Origin: Romboutsia faecis
GTDB lineage: Bacteria > Bacillota > Clostridia > Peptostreptococcales > Peptostreptococcaceae
Reading direction: 5' to 3'
Length of the DNA: 64,000 bases
NCBI RefSeq assembly: GCF_014323405.1
Contig: NZ_JACRWE010000003.1
Span: 496,001 to 560,000 of the forward strand
Positions 1 to 8,875 of the stretch are shown here, in pieces (within the stretch, counting starts at the first letter, position 1; each line of letters starts with the position of its first letter). A program made the translations under genes and the position numbers. A model generated the notes under the pieces. That model was not told where the DNA came from. It was given only the letters and a program-made list of their open reading frames with translations, and did not search any database.

Positions 1-1282
1 CTACTATCATAAACATAGGTACAAATATTGGTGCAAGTATTGCCCACTTAGCAGATGCACTTCCTATAAATAAATTTATAAAACAAGACAGTAATATAAA
101 TCCTATTAGTAATAATGGACCTTTTATTCCTGCACTTTCTAAAAATTCTCCACCTTTAACTGCTAATATTATACCTAAATTACTATTAGTAAATAATTGT
201 AGAAATTGTGACGCTGCAAATGCAAGTATTATATATCCTCCCATATCTCTCATAGAGTCGGCCATTAACCCTACAACATCTTTATCCCTTTTTATCTTTC
301 CTGTTACTTTACCATATACAACTCCAGGTATAAAAAACGCTAAAGCTATTATCGGAACCATCCCTGACATTAAGGGAGCGTTTTTTGATAATAAATCCCC
401 AGTCTCTGGATCTGCTAAGAATGGCCTTTCACCAATTGTACTTAACGCCACTATTATTACTATATATATAAGGATTGCTATCCCAGCAGATTTAAGACCT
501 TTTTTCTCTTTATCTGTAAGGCTTCCATCTACATCTATTTGAACTTCACCTTCGTATTTACCAAATCTAGGTGCTATTATTTTTTCAGTTACCCACGTAG
601 CAAGAGCTATTAATATAAATGTTGAAGCTATCATAAATATTAAGTTCATTGTTGCATTAGCTTCAAAGTTTGCATCTAACATTTGAGCTGCCGGTACTGT
701 AAAACTTGCTGCTAATATATCATTTACACTTATCATTATATTTGCTGCAAACCCTAAGCAAACTGATGCATATCCTGAAAATAACCCTATAAGTGGATGT
801 CTACCTACTCCTAAATAAACTAATGCTGCAAGTGGAGGAAATAAGATAGTCCCTGCATCTGATGCTAGATTAGCTAACATACCTATAGTCATAACTACTA
901 CTGTTACTCTTGATTTTGGTATCTTGCTTACAGACGCTTTTATTGTTGATGTCATAAGTCCTGTTTTATCACATACACCTGCCCCTATCATAGTAACAAG
1001 TACAAGTCCTAATGGTGCAAATCCTTGGAAATTACTAACTATACTTCCTAGTAAAATTTGAATTTGCTCTACTGTCATAAGGTTCACTACTTTTATAGTT
1101 TCTCCTGTTCCTGGATGAACTACTGACACACCATTAGATGCTACAACTGCAGACAATATCATTATAACTACACATAAACCTAAAAATATTGTAACTGGAT
1201 CTGGTAATTTATTACCAACCCTTTCTATCCCATTTAGCATTCTATCAAAAAAGCTTACTTTCTCTACTCTTGTGTTCTCCAT
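1..1282 (-). CDS. AbgT-family transporter, C-terminus cut by window edge
   Basis: This is a multi-pass inner-membrane transporter of the AbgT family, whose members move p-aminobenzoyl-glutamate or related compounds. The protein begins MENTRVEKVSFFDRML and runs about 427 codons to the window edge. Family members are roughly 500 residues, so about 80 C-terminal residues lie outside. Long hydrophobic helices alternate with short loops, and a charged loop near residue 240 separates the two halves. The start at 1282 follows a GGGGAG ribosome binding site. It lies 20 bases behind an M20 peptidase gene on the same strand, so the two are probably one operon that imports and hydrolyses an amide-linked amino-acid compound. 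The substrate is inferred from the family only. Confidence 0.85.
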   Translation of the reverse strand, partial: MENTRVEKVSFFDRMLNGIERVGNKLPDPVTIFLGLCVVIMILSAVVASNGVSVVHPGTGETIKVVNLMTVEQIQILLGSIVSNFQGFAPLGLVLVTMIGAGVCDKTGLMTSTIKASVSKIPKSRVTVVVMTIGMLANLASDAGTILFPPLAALVYLGVGRHPLIGLFSGYASVCLGFAANIMISVNDILAASFTVPAAQMLDANFEANATMNLIFMIASTFILIALATWVTEKIIAPRFGKYEGEVQIDVDGSLTDKEKKGLKSAGIAILIYIVIIVALSTIGERPFLADPETGDLLSKNAPLMSGMVPIIALAFFIPGVVYGKVTGKIKRDKDVVGLMADSMRDMGGYIILAFAASQFLQLFTNSNLGIILAVKGGEFLESAGIKGPLLLIGFILLSCFINLFIGSASAKWAILAPIFVPMFMIV

Positions 1283-1302
1283 AACTTTTCTCCCCTTAAT
1301 TA

Positions 1303-2415
1303 TTAAATGTCTAATGTCATCATATTTACTATTGCATTTGTTGTTATATATAACTCGTCTAAATTTAAGTATTCATTTAATGCGTGTGGATTATATACCC
1401 CCATACTAATAATTGCACAATCATATCCTTTTTCAGCAAGTATATTAGCATCACTTCCTCCACCTATCACCATTGGATTCGGAATAATTCCTGATAATTT
1501 CATACTTTTCTCTGTTAACTTATAAATATAACTTTCTTTTAAAAGTTCAAAGGATGGATACGAGTTTTTATTTTTAAATTTATATGTAGTGTTGAATTTT
1601 TTAGCTGCTTCTTCACAACAAATCCTCATTTTTTCTATTTCTTCTTCCAACTTATCCATTGAATGGGCTCTTATCTCAACACTAAAACTTACACTATCAG
1701 TTACTATATTAGTAGCTCCACCCCCTTTTATTTCTCCAATATTAGAAGTTGTTTCACTATCAATTCTTCCTATATTCATATTTGATATTGCGTTGCTTGC
1801 AACTACAATTGCATTTATTCCTTTTTCAGGTTCTATGCCTGCATGCGCTTTTTTCCCATAGAATGTAATATCTATATGTTCTTTTGACGGTGCTTTATAA
1901 GCAATTGTACCTGGTTTCCCGACTGAATCTATTATCACTACATTTTTTACAGGTAAATCATCACAATCTAAGTTTTTACACCCATACATACCTATTTCTT
2001 CACACACACTAAACATTAAGTATATATCCCTATGAGGAGTGTTAGTTTCCATTACGTACTCTAATGCTTCTAATATAGAAGCTATTCCAGCTTTGTCATC
2101 TGCACCTAGTGTAGTAGTTCCATCAGATTTTATAATATTACCATCTACTATTGGATTCACACCTAAACAAGGATGAACTTGATCCATATGTGCTTGTAAG
2201 CAAATCGGCTCTAAATCTAGACTTCCTTTTATATAAGCAATTACATTTCCGCTATTTCCACCAAATTTTTCTCCAGCTTTATCAATTTTTACATCTATAT
2301 CTCTTTCTTTTAAATATGATACTAGCCATTTTGCCATTTCATATTCTTTTTCAGGTGGGCTATCTACCTTCACCATATTTATGAATATATCTTTTAATCT
2401 ATCCTTTGAAACCAC
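1303..2415 (-). CDS. M20-family metallopeptidase (PepT-like)
   Basis: This is a 370-residue cytoplasmic zinc aminopeptidase or amidohydrolase of the M20/M25/M40 superfamily, closest in layout to the PepT-like (PepT2) group. Visible metal-site motifs are AHMDQVH near residue 75, GADDKAGIA near 105 and CEEIGMYG near 138, with a late HALNE histidine near 348. A central dimerisation (lid) domain lies between about 180 and 290. The ATG at 2415 follows a GGGGGGAT purine run. The gene is first in a two-gene unit with the AbgT transporter 20 bases downstream. The neighbour suggests hydrolysis of an imported aminoacyl or glutamyl conjugate, but tripeptidase activity is equally possible. Confidence 0.85.
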   Translation of the reverse strand: MVSKDRLKDIFINMVKVDSPPEKEYEMAKWLVSYLKERDIDVKIDKAGEKFGGNSGNVIAYIKGSLDLEPICLQAHMDQVHPCLGVNPIVDGNIIKSDGTTTLGADDKAGIASILEALEYVMETNTPHRDIYLMFSVCEEIGMYGCKNLDCDDLPVKNVVIIDSVGKPGTIAYKAPSKEHIDITFYGKKAHAGIEPEKGINAIVVASNAISNMNIGRIDSETTSNIGEIKGGGATNIVTDSVSFSVEIRAHSMDKLEEEIEKMRICCEEAAKKFNTTYKFKNKNSYPSFELLKESYIYKLTEKSMKLSGIIPNPMVIGGGSDANILAEKGYDCAIISMGVYNPHALNEYLNLDELYITTNAIVNMMTLDI

Positions 2416-2511
2416 GTTTTAAATCCCCCCATATAAAGTCTTTTATATATTTTATCAATTTTCTGAATTTTTTACAATATTCTTTATTTTTTATTTAATT
2501 TTTTTAATAAA

Positions 2512-2540
2512 AAAGCACTTTGATTTTATCAAAGTGCTTT
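2512..2540 (-). terminator. Rho-independent terminator after the BMP gene
   Basis: A perfect 12-bp stem (AAAGCACTTTGA / TCAAAGTGCTTT) with a 5-base loop is followed on the minus strand by an A/T-rich tail. It lies 39 bases past the stop of the BMP lipoprotein gene and upstream of the peptidase promoter. Confidence 0.85.
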
Positions 2541-2578
2541 AAAAGTATTATTTAATCTTATTTATATATTTTTTAAAT

Positions 2579-3595
2579 CTATTTTACAAGTGCATTATAT
2601 TCTTCTTCTGTTTTTGGAGCAGTTAATTCACCACTTTTGAATTTTTCCATTTGCTCATTAACATAATCTAATATTTCTTGTGATACTAAGTTCGAAGTAG
2701 TATCTGGTATACCTACTGCATCTTCATTTAATCCGTATACTGTAGTAGTTCCACCATCAAAGTTTCCTTCTGATAAAGCCTTTACAGCTTCATATACACC
2801 TACATCAACTCTTTTTATTGCTGAAGTTAATACATTTTCTGGAGCTAAGTCACTTTGGTCTCTATCTACACCTATAGCATATTTTCCAAGTTCTTTAGCT
2901 GCTTCTATAGCACCAGTTCCAACATCTCCACCACATATAAATACTATATCTGCATTATTCTTATACATTTGTGTAGCTATAGCCTTACCTTTAGCTTGGT
3001 CTGTAAATGAGTTTGCATATTGAGCTTGTATTTCTGCATCTGGATTAGCAGCCTTTACTCCTGCCATGAATCCATATTTAAAAGTATCTATAACTCCAAT
3101 TTGCATTCCGCCTATAAATCCAACATTATCTGTTTTTGTCATTTTACCAGCTATTAATCCTACTAAGTATCCTGATTGTTCTGCATTAAATTGTATTGAC
3201 TTTACATTTGATGGTATTTCTTCATAAGTTTCATCAACTAACGCAAATTTTTGGTCTGGGTATGATTTAGCTGCTTCTTCTATTGTTGGAGCTAATTTCT
3301 GACCTACTCCTATTATTAAATCAGTATCTTGATCTACTAATGTCTCTACATTTTGCATATAATCTGCATCTTGATTAGATTCTAAGTATCTAACTTCAAC
3401 TCCAAGCTCTTTTTCAGCTCTTTGTAATCCTTCCCATGCACTTTGGTTGAAAGATTGGTCATTTACACCAGCAACATCTGTTATCATTGCTATTTTTATT
3501 TTACCATCTTCCTCAGAATTACTTGAACATCCTACTAATAACGATGTTGATAATATAGCTGTCATAGCTATCGCTGCCATCTTTTTTAATTTCAT
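2579..3595 (-). CDS. BMP-family (PnrA/TmpC-like) nucleoside-binding lipoprotein
   Basis: This is the extracellular substrate-binding lipoprotein of a nucleoside-type ABC importer (BMP/Med family). A short signal sequence ends in the lipobox LVGC near residues 22-25, and a two-lobed periplasmic-binding fold follows (TDVAGVNDQSFNQSAWEGL, then FIGGMQIGVIDTFKYGFMAG). I chose the start MKLKK at 3595 because the GGAGG site is 7 bases from it and only 1 base from the ATG two codons upstream. No ATPase or permease gene is adjacent, so the binding protein is an orphan here. The leader carries a PyrR-type attenuator, which points to a pyrimidine-linked ligand. Known homologues bind purine nucleosides, so ligand identity is open. 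Confidence 0.9.
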   Translation of the reverse strand: MKLKKMAAIAMTAILSTSLLVGCSSNSEEDGKIKIAMITDVAGVNDQSFNQSAWEGLQRAEKELGVEVRYLESNQDADYMQNVETLVDQDTDLIIGVGQKLAPTIEEAAKSYPDQKFALVDETYEEIPSNVKSIQFNAEQSGYLVGLIAGKMTKTDNVGFIGGMQIGVIDTFKYGFMAGVKAANPDAEIQAQYANSFTDQAKGKAIATQMYKNNADIVFICGGDVGTGAIEAAKELGKYAIGVDRDQSDLAPENVLTSAIKRVDVGVYEAVKALSEGNFDGGTTTVYGLNEDAVGIPDTTSNLVSQEILDYVNEQMEKFKSGELTAPKTEEEYNALVK

Positions 3596-3674
3596 TGTCA
3601 TTCCTCCGTTGTCTTTAGCAAAATATCTTTACTGACACTCCTATGCTTACATATTTTATATATTTTTTACCTAT

Positions 3675-3712
3675 AAAAAAATCCTTCTATCTGTAGAGGA
3701 TAAAAGGATACT
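3675..3712 (-). terminator. Attenuator terminator in the BMP leader
   Basis: The minus strand reads ATCCTTTTATC, a short loop, then GATAGAAGGAT followed by seven T. This is an intrinsic terminator about 80 bases upstream of the BMP start codon and 30 bases past the PyrR loop. Its position inside the leader, before the gene it controls, makes it an attenuator and not the terminator of another gene. Confidence 0.85.
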
Positions 3713-3740
3713 TACACAATTTTATATTAAAATATGTAAA

Positions 3741-3770
3741 TCTCTTCATAGCCTCTCTGGACTAAATTAA
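3741..3770 (-). promoter_or_regulatory. PyrR RNA-binding loop
   Basis: On the minus strand the leader of the BMP gene contains AGTCCAGAGAGGCT (3750-3763), which matches the conserved PyrR recognition loop (ARUCCNGNGAGGYU) known from pyr attenuators. It is flanked by short complementary stem segments (CUU ... AAG). In the known mechanism, UMP-bound PyrR stabilises this anti-antiterminator and allows the downstream terminator to form. Confidence 0.85.
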
Positions 3771-3780
3771 AGTATCAATA

Positions 3781-4222
3781 TTTTTTTCTTTAAAAATCAT
3801 ACTATTATTTTCTTTAATTGTCAATATCTTTAATATAATAAAATATGAATTATTATTATATATTTTAATTTATTGTTTCTTTTTGTCGAATCATTATTTA
3901 AATTTTCATTTTATAATTAGCATAATATCCAAACATTATTTTATAATTACTTCTTTACATACCTATATTTTAATTAAATGTAATATTTTTACTCCGATTT
4001 TTTTATTTTTATTAGTATTTTTTAATATTTATATTTATTAAAAGTACACGGTATTCTACTTTCTTGTATAATCTTCTTTATCTAATTTTATAAAATTATC
4101 TAATAAATTTAGATATTTTACTAAATTGTACTTGAGCTTCACCTAGTCTTTTTGATGCTTAGCCATTGATGAAATAAGATCTCAACCAAATAAGTCTAGA
4201 GTTACCCACGATTTTACAGATG
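3781..4222. other. Intergenic stretch, no gene recognised
   Basis: These 440 very A/T-rich bases separate the BMP leader from the L,D-transpeptidase stop. No open frame with a ribosome binding site is visible. A less A/T-rich patch at about 4135-4205 has one minus-strand frame with coding-like words on either side of a stop (GNSRLIWLRSYFING, then ASKRLGEAQVQFSKIS). It may be a decayed gene end, but I cannot assign it. Confidence 0.3.
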
Positions 4223-5062
4223 CTAATTTATTATTATTGTAGTTTTATCTAATATATTATCATAAATCCATTGAGCATTTTCTACAGCTAATCGAATACA
4301 CCCATGACTTAAAGCCATTCCAAGTCTGTCATCAATTATCTCTGTTCCAGATGCATTAAATAAAATCGAATGATAGTAGTAGCTACCTCTAATTCTAGTA
4401 GCATATTTTACCCTATAAGTATCAGAGCCAAAGTAAGGCTTTCTTCCATTCACATAAAAAGTTCCCTTAATTGTTGGTGTGCTTGGCTTTCCTACTGTAC
4501 ATGACCATTTATATAGTAATTTCCATAAACCATCATTATTTTTTTCAAATATATAAGTAAGTTTATTTTCTAAATCTGTTGTAATTAAGTTTAAAGTCGG
4601 ACTTTTAATTTGATTATCATTTACAAATCTTGTCATATCTGTATAAAAATATTCAAAATCATATCCTTCTGGTGGGTTTCCATCATCAGAAAGAAAATAA
4701 CTAAATATATATCCTTCTTGATTATCATACATAACATGACTCCAGTCTCCATTTACAGCTAACACTTGTACTATAGATTTTGGAGAAATTACTGTTACTG
4801 GATTAGACTCCGCAGATGGATAAGATCTTAAAGTAACATCTGTCCATGTATATTTCGTTTTTGATAAGTAATCGCTATATACATATCCCTGCTGACCATT
4901 ATACATTACTTCATACCAATCTTCTTCAGCATCAATAACCTGAACCTTCCCTCCTTCAGGTATTACCATTATAACATTTGAAGAAGTTGATTTTTCTTCC
5001 CTTAGATTAGTATTAGCTATAGTATATTTATATGAATTTTGTTGCCTTTTATATATTCTCAT
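4223..5062 (-). CDS. SH3b-containing L,D-transpeptidase (YkuD)
   Basis: This 279-residue enzyme should make 3-3 peptidoglycan cross-links or attach proteins to the wall. Two bacterial SH3 repeats are visible at about residues 10-70 (NLREEKSTSSNVIMVIPEG ... GYVYSDYL) and 75-128 (VTLRSYPSAESNPVTVI ... GYIFSYFL). The YkuD catalytic domain fills roughly 155-279, with the signature SHGCIRL and catalytic Cys255. The ATG at 5062 has a GAGGTGAAG site. Oddly, there is no signal peptide or membrane anchor: the protein starts MRIYKRQQNSYKY and enters the first SH3 repeat at once. It is monocistronic. L,D-transpeptidases are prominent in C. difficile wall assembly. Confidence 0.9.
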   Translation of the reverse strand: MRIYKRQQNSYKYTIANTNLREEKSTSSNVIMVIPEGGKVQVIDAEEDWYEVMYNGQQGYVYSDYLSKTKYTWTDVTLRSYPSAESNPVTVISPKSIVQVLAVNGDWSHVMYDNQEGYIFSYFLSDDGNPPEGYDFEYFYTDMTRFVNDNQIKSPTLNLITTDLENKLTYIFEKNNDGLWKLLYKWSCTVGKPSTPTIKGTFYVNGRKPYFGSDTYRVKYATRIRGSYYYHSILFNASGTEIIDDRLGMALSHGCIRLAVENAQWIYDNILDKTTIIIN

Positions 5063-5212
5063 ACTTCACCTCGAAATTTACTTTTTATAATATCTTATGA
5101 AACTGTTTCTTTATTTATCACTATTTTACTCTAAGCTAATTAATATAAATTCTTAACTTTATCATTATTAAAATAAATAATAATTTTAGTAAACGTATCT
5201 AATAATGAAAAG

Positions 5213-5256
5213 AGATGCCTACCCAAAATAATAAAAATTATTTTAGATAGGCATCT
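5213..5256 (-). terminator. Terminator after the GH3 gene
   Basis: AGATGCCTA pairs with TAGGCATCT, with inner A/T-rich pairing, 50 bases past the GH3 stop codon. On the minus strand the distal arm is followed by CTTTTC. Confidence 0.75.
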
Positions 5257-5305
5257 TACTTTGAATTATCACTAATATTATTCTATTTAATTCTATATAC
5301 TATAA

Positions 5306-7087
5306 TTAACGTCTAGTATCAGCTAATTCACAGAATGAATTTACTGGATCTATACCTTTAAATTCTGATTTTCCTACCATTTTATCAACTAAAGCTTTTA
5401 GTGTAAAGTCATTATCATCATAAGCATTTATGTAAGTCTTTACTTGAGGTACATCAGCTAAATGGAATGGACATTGAACTGAAACAAATATAGTTGGTAC
5501 CTCATGTACATAGAATGGTATATCTGGAGTTCCCTTACTTACTGGCCATTGTATACGTTGATCTGTATTTCCTCCAACTTTAGCTAAGTTTATTATTAAA
5601 TCATAGTTATCAGTTAGAGTTGATATAGGACGCTTACTTGCATATACATTCATAGCAGCTTTTATCATCTCTTCTGGTGGTAATTTCATAATCTTATCCA
5701 TTGGAGATTCATATATTTCAACAGAGAACCCTTCAGCTTCTAATAATTCTTTAAACACTTCTATCATACTTTTACGGTTACCACCCATCATAGACATAAG
5801 TTTAGCGAATCCACCTTCATGTCCTTTAGGTTGTACAAGTAATATACGCTTATGTTTTTCTAAAGATATTGGGAATATATCTTCTTTATTTTTAACTAAA
5901 GTTATAGCTTTATCAGCTATTTCTACAGCAGGTATTTTATTTTCTTCTAATCCGATTTTAGCCATAGCTTCTTCTTTTGGAGGTAATATTTCATTCTTAG
6001 CCTTATTATGAAGTCCAAGCTTAGCTTTTAGACCTAATATCCTAGTTAAAGCTTCTTCTAATCTTTCATCTGTTATTATTCCTTTTTTATATCCTTCCAT
6101 CATCCACTCAAAGTCTTCATCTGGATCGTTAAAGAATAAGAATAAATCAGAACCTGCTGCAATTGCAGTAGGTAACATCTCACTACGCTTCATTGCTGAA
6201 GTCATAGCAACCATGTGAGAAGCATCAGTTACTACTACCCCATTGAAGTTTAATTTATCTCTTAATAAGTCAACTAATATGTACTTACTTAATGTAGCTG
6301 GCATAGTTAATTCTTCTGAAGTTGCATCGGGATTAAAGTGACGTACATATTCTGGTAATGCTATATGCCCTGCCATTATTGATGGAAGACCTGCATCTAT
6401 TAATCCTCCGTAAACCTTTCCAAATGAATTATCCCACTCCTCTACTGAATACCAGTTCGGAGCATATGATAAATGTTGATCTCTTTCATCTACACCGTCT
6501 CCTGGGAAATGCTTTGCAGCTGGCATGATACCATGCTCCATTATTCCTCTCATGTATTCTAATGAGAATTCTAATACTTTATCTGCATCTGATGAATAGC
6601 AACGATTTGATATTATAGGATTTCTCCAGTTTCTATTTATATCAACTATTGGTGCAAAACTCCAGTTACATCCTATAGCAGATGCTTCAATTCCTGAAAT
6701 ACGCCCTAATTCATATGCATACTTTGGATCATTTGTAGCACCTATTTTAACTTGGTGTCCTACATATGTACCATCTGTACAAGCTCCATTACCACCTTGT
6801 TCAGTATTAGCAGCTATTAATAGAGGTATCTTACTATTTTCTTGTAATATTTTATTTTGATCATATACTTCTGAAGCTTTAGCTGGATTATAACGAACAG
6901 CTCCTATATGATAATTATCTAACATACTTTTCAGATATTCTTCTTCACGGCTTGCTCCCATGTTTACGAATAGTTGCCCTATTTTTTCTTCTATAGTCAT
7001 ATTTGCTATAGTATCTTTTACCCACTCTATTGATTCATCATCAAGATTATATGGCTTTGCTTTTAAATCAACCTTGTATTTAGTCAT
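5306..7087 (-). CDS. Glycoside hydrolase family 3 (beta-N-acetylhexosaminidase-like)
   Basis: A 593-residue retaining glycosidase of family 3. The N-terminal barrel shows GRISGIEASAIGCNWSFAP, the AKHFPGDG motif that carries the His/Asp general-acid loop of NagZ-type enzymes (about residues 190-200), and the nucleophile region GVVVTDASHM near 280. A C-terminal alpha/beta domain (about 390-593) follows. No signal peptide is visible, so the enzyme is likely cytoplasmic and acts on imported muropeptide or amino-sugar glycosides. The ATG at 7087 has a GGGAGAG site. It is divergent from an AraC-type regulator 147 bases away, which is the obvious candidate controller. Exact sugar specificity cannot be read from the sequence. 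Confidence 0.85.
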   Translation of the reverse strand: MTKYKVDLKAKPYNLDDESIEWVKDTIANMTIEEKIGQLFVNMGASREEEYLKSMLDNYHIGAVRYNPAKASEVYDQNKILQENSKIPLLIAANTEQGGNGACTDGTYVGHQVKIGATNDPKYAYELGRISGIEASAIGCNWSFAPIVDINRNWRNPIISNRCYSSDADKVLEFSLEYMRGIMEHGIMPAAKHFPGDGVDERDQHLSYAPNWYSVEEWDNSFGKVYGGLIDAGLPSIMAGHIALPEYVRHFNPDATSEELTMPATLSKYILVDLLRDKLNFNGVVVTDASHMVAMTSAMKRSEMLPTAIAAGSDLFLFFNDPDEDFEWMMEGYKKGIITDERLEEALTRILGLKAKLGLHNKAKNEILPPKEEAMAKIGLEENKIPAVEIADKAITLVKNKEDIFPISLEKHKRILLVQPKGHEGGFAKLMSMMGGNRKSMIEVFKELLEAEGFSVEIYESPMDKIMKLPPEEMIKAAMNVYASKRPISTLTDNYDLIINLAKVGGNTDQRIQWPVSKGTPDIPFYVHEVPTIFVSVQCPFHLADVPQVKTYINAYDDNDFTLKALVDKMVGKSEFKGIDPVNSFCELADTRR

Positions 7088-7166
7088 TTTTACTCTCCCT
7101 AAATATTTCTATTTTAAAAAGTCATTTTTTTAACTTTCTTGAACTAATTATAACAGACTGAAAACA

Positions 7167-7195
7167 TTTACTTATATAACAAATAATGATATAAT
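7167..7195 (+). promoter_or_regulatory. Promoter of the AraC-family gene
   Basis: TTTACT (7167-7172) and TATAAT (7190-7195) are separated by exactly 17 bases, 40 bases upstream of the start codon. The divergent GH3 promoter must lie in the same 147-bp region. Confidence 0.6.
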
Positions 7196-7234
7196 CGTAC
7201 AAATAATGAATATTTTTTAAGGATGTGATATTAT

Positions 7235-8434
7235 ATGACAGATAACGATATTAGTTTTTGGGCACAAAGTATATCAATATCTTTAGGTATATCAATATAT
7301 ATGACTTCAGGTGAAGAAGAAATTGTTAGAGTGCTTAAAAACAATCCTTTTTTCAAATTAATTTCAAATGTTAATTTGAAAAAATTTGCAAATAAATATA
7401 CAAATATATGCGTTAAAAAGGTTTCTTATTTTATCGAAGGACCTTTTAGTACATATTTTATGATAATTTGTTTAGATGAAAATTTTAATAAGAATCTGGT
7501 AATAGGCCCATTCATTAATAAAGTTGTCTCAAAAGATGAGATTTTAGAAGTAACTTCTTTATTAAATTTTGATTATTCTTTGGTAGAAGAGATAGTTAAG
7601 TATTATAATACAGTTCCTATCGTTGAAAACCTTAAACTAATTTCTTTAATTAATTTATTTCTAGAAAAATATTTTAATACTAATGGACCATTTCCATTTA
7701 TCTTTATACAAAAAAATAATTTATCAGAAAATAACTTCGATTTTAATATAAATTTAGATAATATATCATTTAGCTCGATAGAAAATCAGTATAAAATGGA
7801 AAATGAATTTTTAAATTATGTATCCGCGGGTAATTTTTCTAGTGCATGTATTACCTTTAAAAACTTAATTTTAGATGCAGAAGTTAATTTTAAATTAGAC
7901 AGTTATTTTTATAGTAGTAGCGGTTTTTTTATGCTTAATTCTATGCTAAAAAAATCAGTAGAATCAAGTGGAGTTCATCCCACATACTTAGATTCAGTTT
8001 TTAGAAGATATAATTTAATTATATCCTCTAATAAAAATTTAAATAAAAATATGGCCTTAAAAATGATCAAAGATTATTGTAATCTAGTAACCAAATATAG
8101 TTTAAATTATATTAATCCTTTACTAAGAAAAATAATTGCTTATATTAATTATAATTACTCTAGTGAATTAACTGTTTCCGGTATATCTAATCATTTCGGT
8201 ATAACATCAAATTATTTGTATTGTCTATTTAAAAAAGAAATGGGAATTTCTGCTATTGAATTTATTAATAAAACTAGAATTGATGAAGCTTCTAAACTAA
8301 TTAGAGAAACAGATATGCAAATTCAAAATGTTGCTGAGAGCGTTGGGTTAAATGACACTAGCTATTTTGCAAGACTTTTTAAAAAATATATGGGGATAAC
8401 CCCTTCTAGATATAAAAAGAATTTTAATTTATAA
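7235..8434 (+). CDS. AraC-family transcriptional regulator
   Basis: A 399-residue DNA-binding regulator. The last 100 residues hold two helix-turn-helix motifs of the AraC type: LTVSGISNHFGITSNYLYCLFKK (about 312-334) and IQNVAESVGLNDTSYFARLFKKYMGITPSRYKK (about 362-395). The first 280 residues form a sensory region without a recognisable ligand domain. They contain a poorly conserved alpha/beta section and a helical section similar in layout to other Firmicute AraC proteins that sit beside sugar genes. The start follows GGATGTGAT. It is divergent from the GH3 glycosidase, so it probably activates that gene in response to a sugar or wall fragment (inference from position). Confidence 0.85.
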   Translation: MTDNDISFWAQSISISLGISIYMTSGEEEIVRVLKNNPFFKLISNVNLKKFANKYTNICVKKVSYFIEGPFSTYFMIICLDENFNKNLVIGPFINKVVSKDEILEVTSLLNFDYSLVEEIVKYYNTVPIVENLKLISLINLFLEKYFNTNGPFPFIFIQKNNLSENNFDFNINLDNISFSSIENQYKMENEFLNYVSAGNFSSACITFKNLILDAEVNFKLDSYFYSSSGFFMLNSMLKKSVESSGVHPTYLDSVFRRYNLIISSNKNLNKNMALKMIKDYCNLVTKYSLNYINPLLRKIIAYINYNYSSELTVSGISNHFGITSNYLYCLFKKEMGISAIEFINKTRIDEASKLIRETDMQIQNVAESVGLNDTSYFARLFKKYMGITPSRYKKNFNL

Positions 8435-8522
8435 ATTCACCTTATTCAATCTTTTGTACTTTTATATTTTTATACTTTTGGACATTTGTCCTTAACTTTA
8501 ATTTGAAAGCTTACTTATAATA

Positions 8523-8684
8523 ATATAGCTCAAGAGTTTTGCTATACACTATATTCAAATTTCAACGTAAGTGCAGCGTATACACTAATAAACTGTGTGG
8601 AAAAGGCGGATTTTTTAAGTCAATACTTGAAGGTCATAAAAAATTCACAGCCATAGCAGTTATATCATATGTAAACAAGTTATG
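8523..8684 (+). pseudogene. Possible gene remnant, unassigned
   Basis: Between the AraC gene and the hydroxylase operon one plus-strand frame stays open for 53 codons. It ends with coding-like sequence (CGKGGFFKSILEGHKKFTAI ... SYVNKL, then a stop), in a patch less A/T-rich than its surroundings. There is no start codon with a ribosome binding site. It may be the 3' end of a decayed gene. I do not recognise the family. Confidence 0.25.
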
Positions 8685-8794
8685 AATGAGTTCTGTAATT
8701 TAAAAACTTTTAAGATAATTATAGCTAAAAGTACTAATAAGTATTTAGAATATACATTAGACTGACTTTTACCATTCACAGGTAAATATCTATA

Positions 8795-8848
8795 TTAATA
8801 ATATAAAAAGGTATTTAGTTTAACCTAAATACCTTTTTATATTATTAA
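8795..8848. terminator. Bidirectional terminator after the hydroxylase operon
   Basis: A perfect 24-bp inverted repeat (ending ...AAGGTATTTAG / CTAAATACCTT...) with a 6-base loop lies 28 bases beyond the stop of the molybdenum subunit gene. A and T runs flank both arms, so it can stop transcription from either side. Confidence 0.9.
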
Positions 8849-8875
8849 TATTTTTTAAATCATTATCAAATCTAT

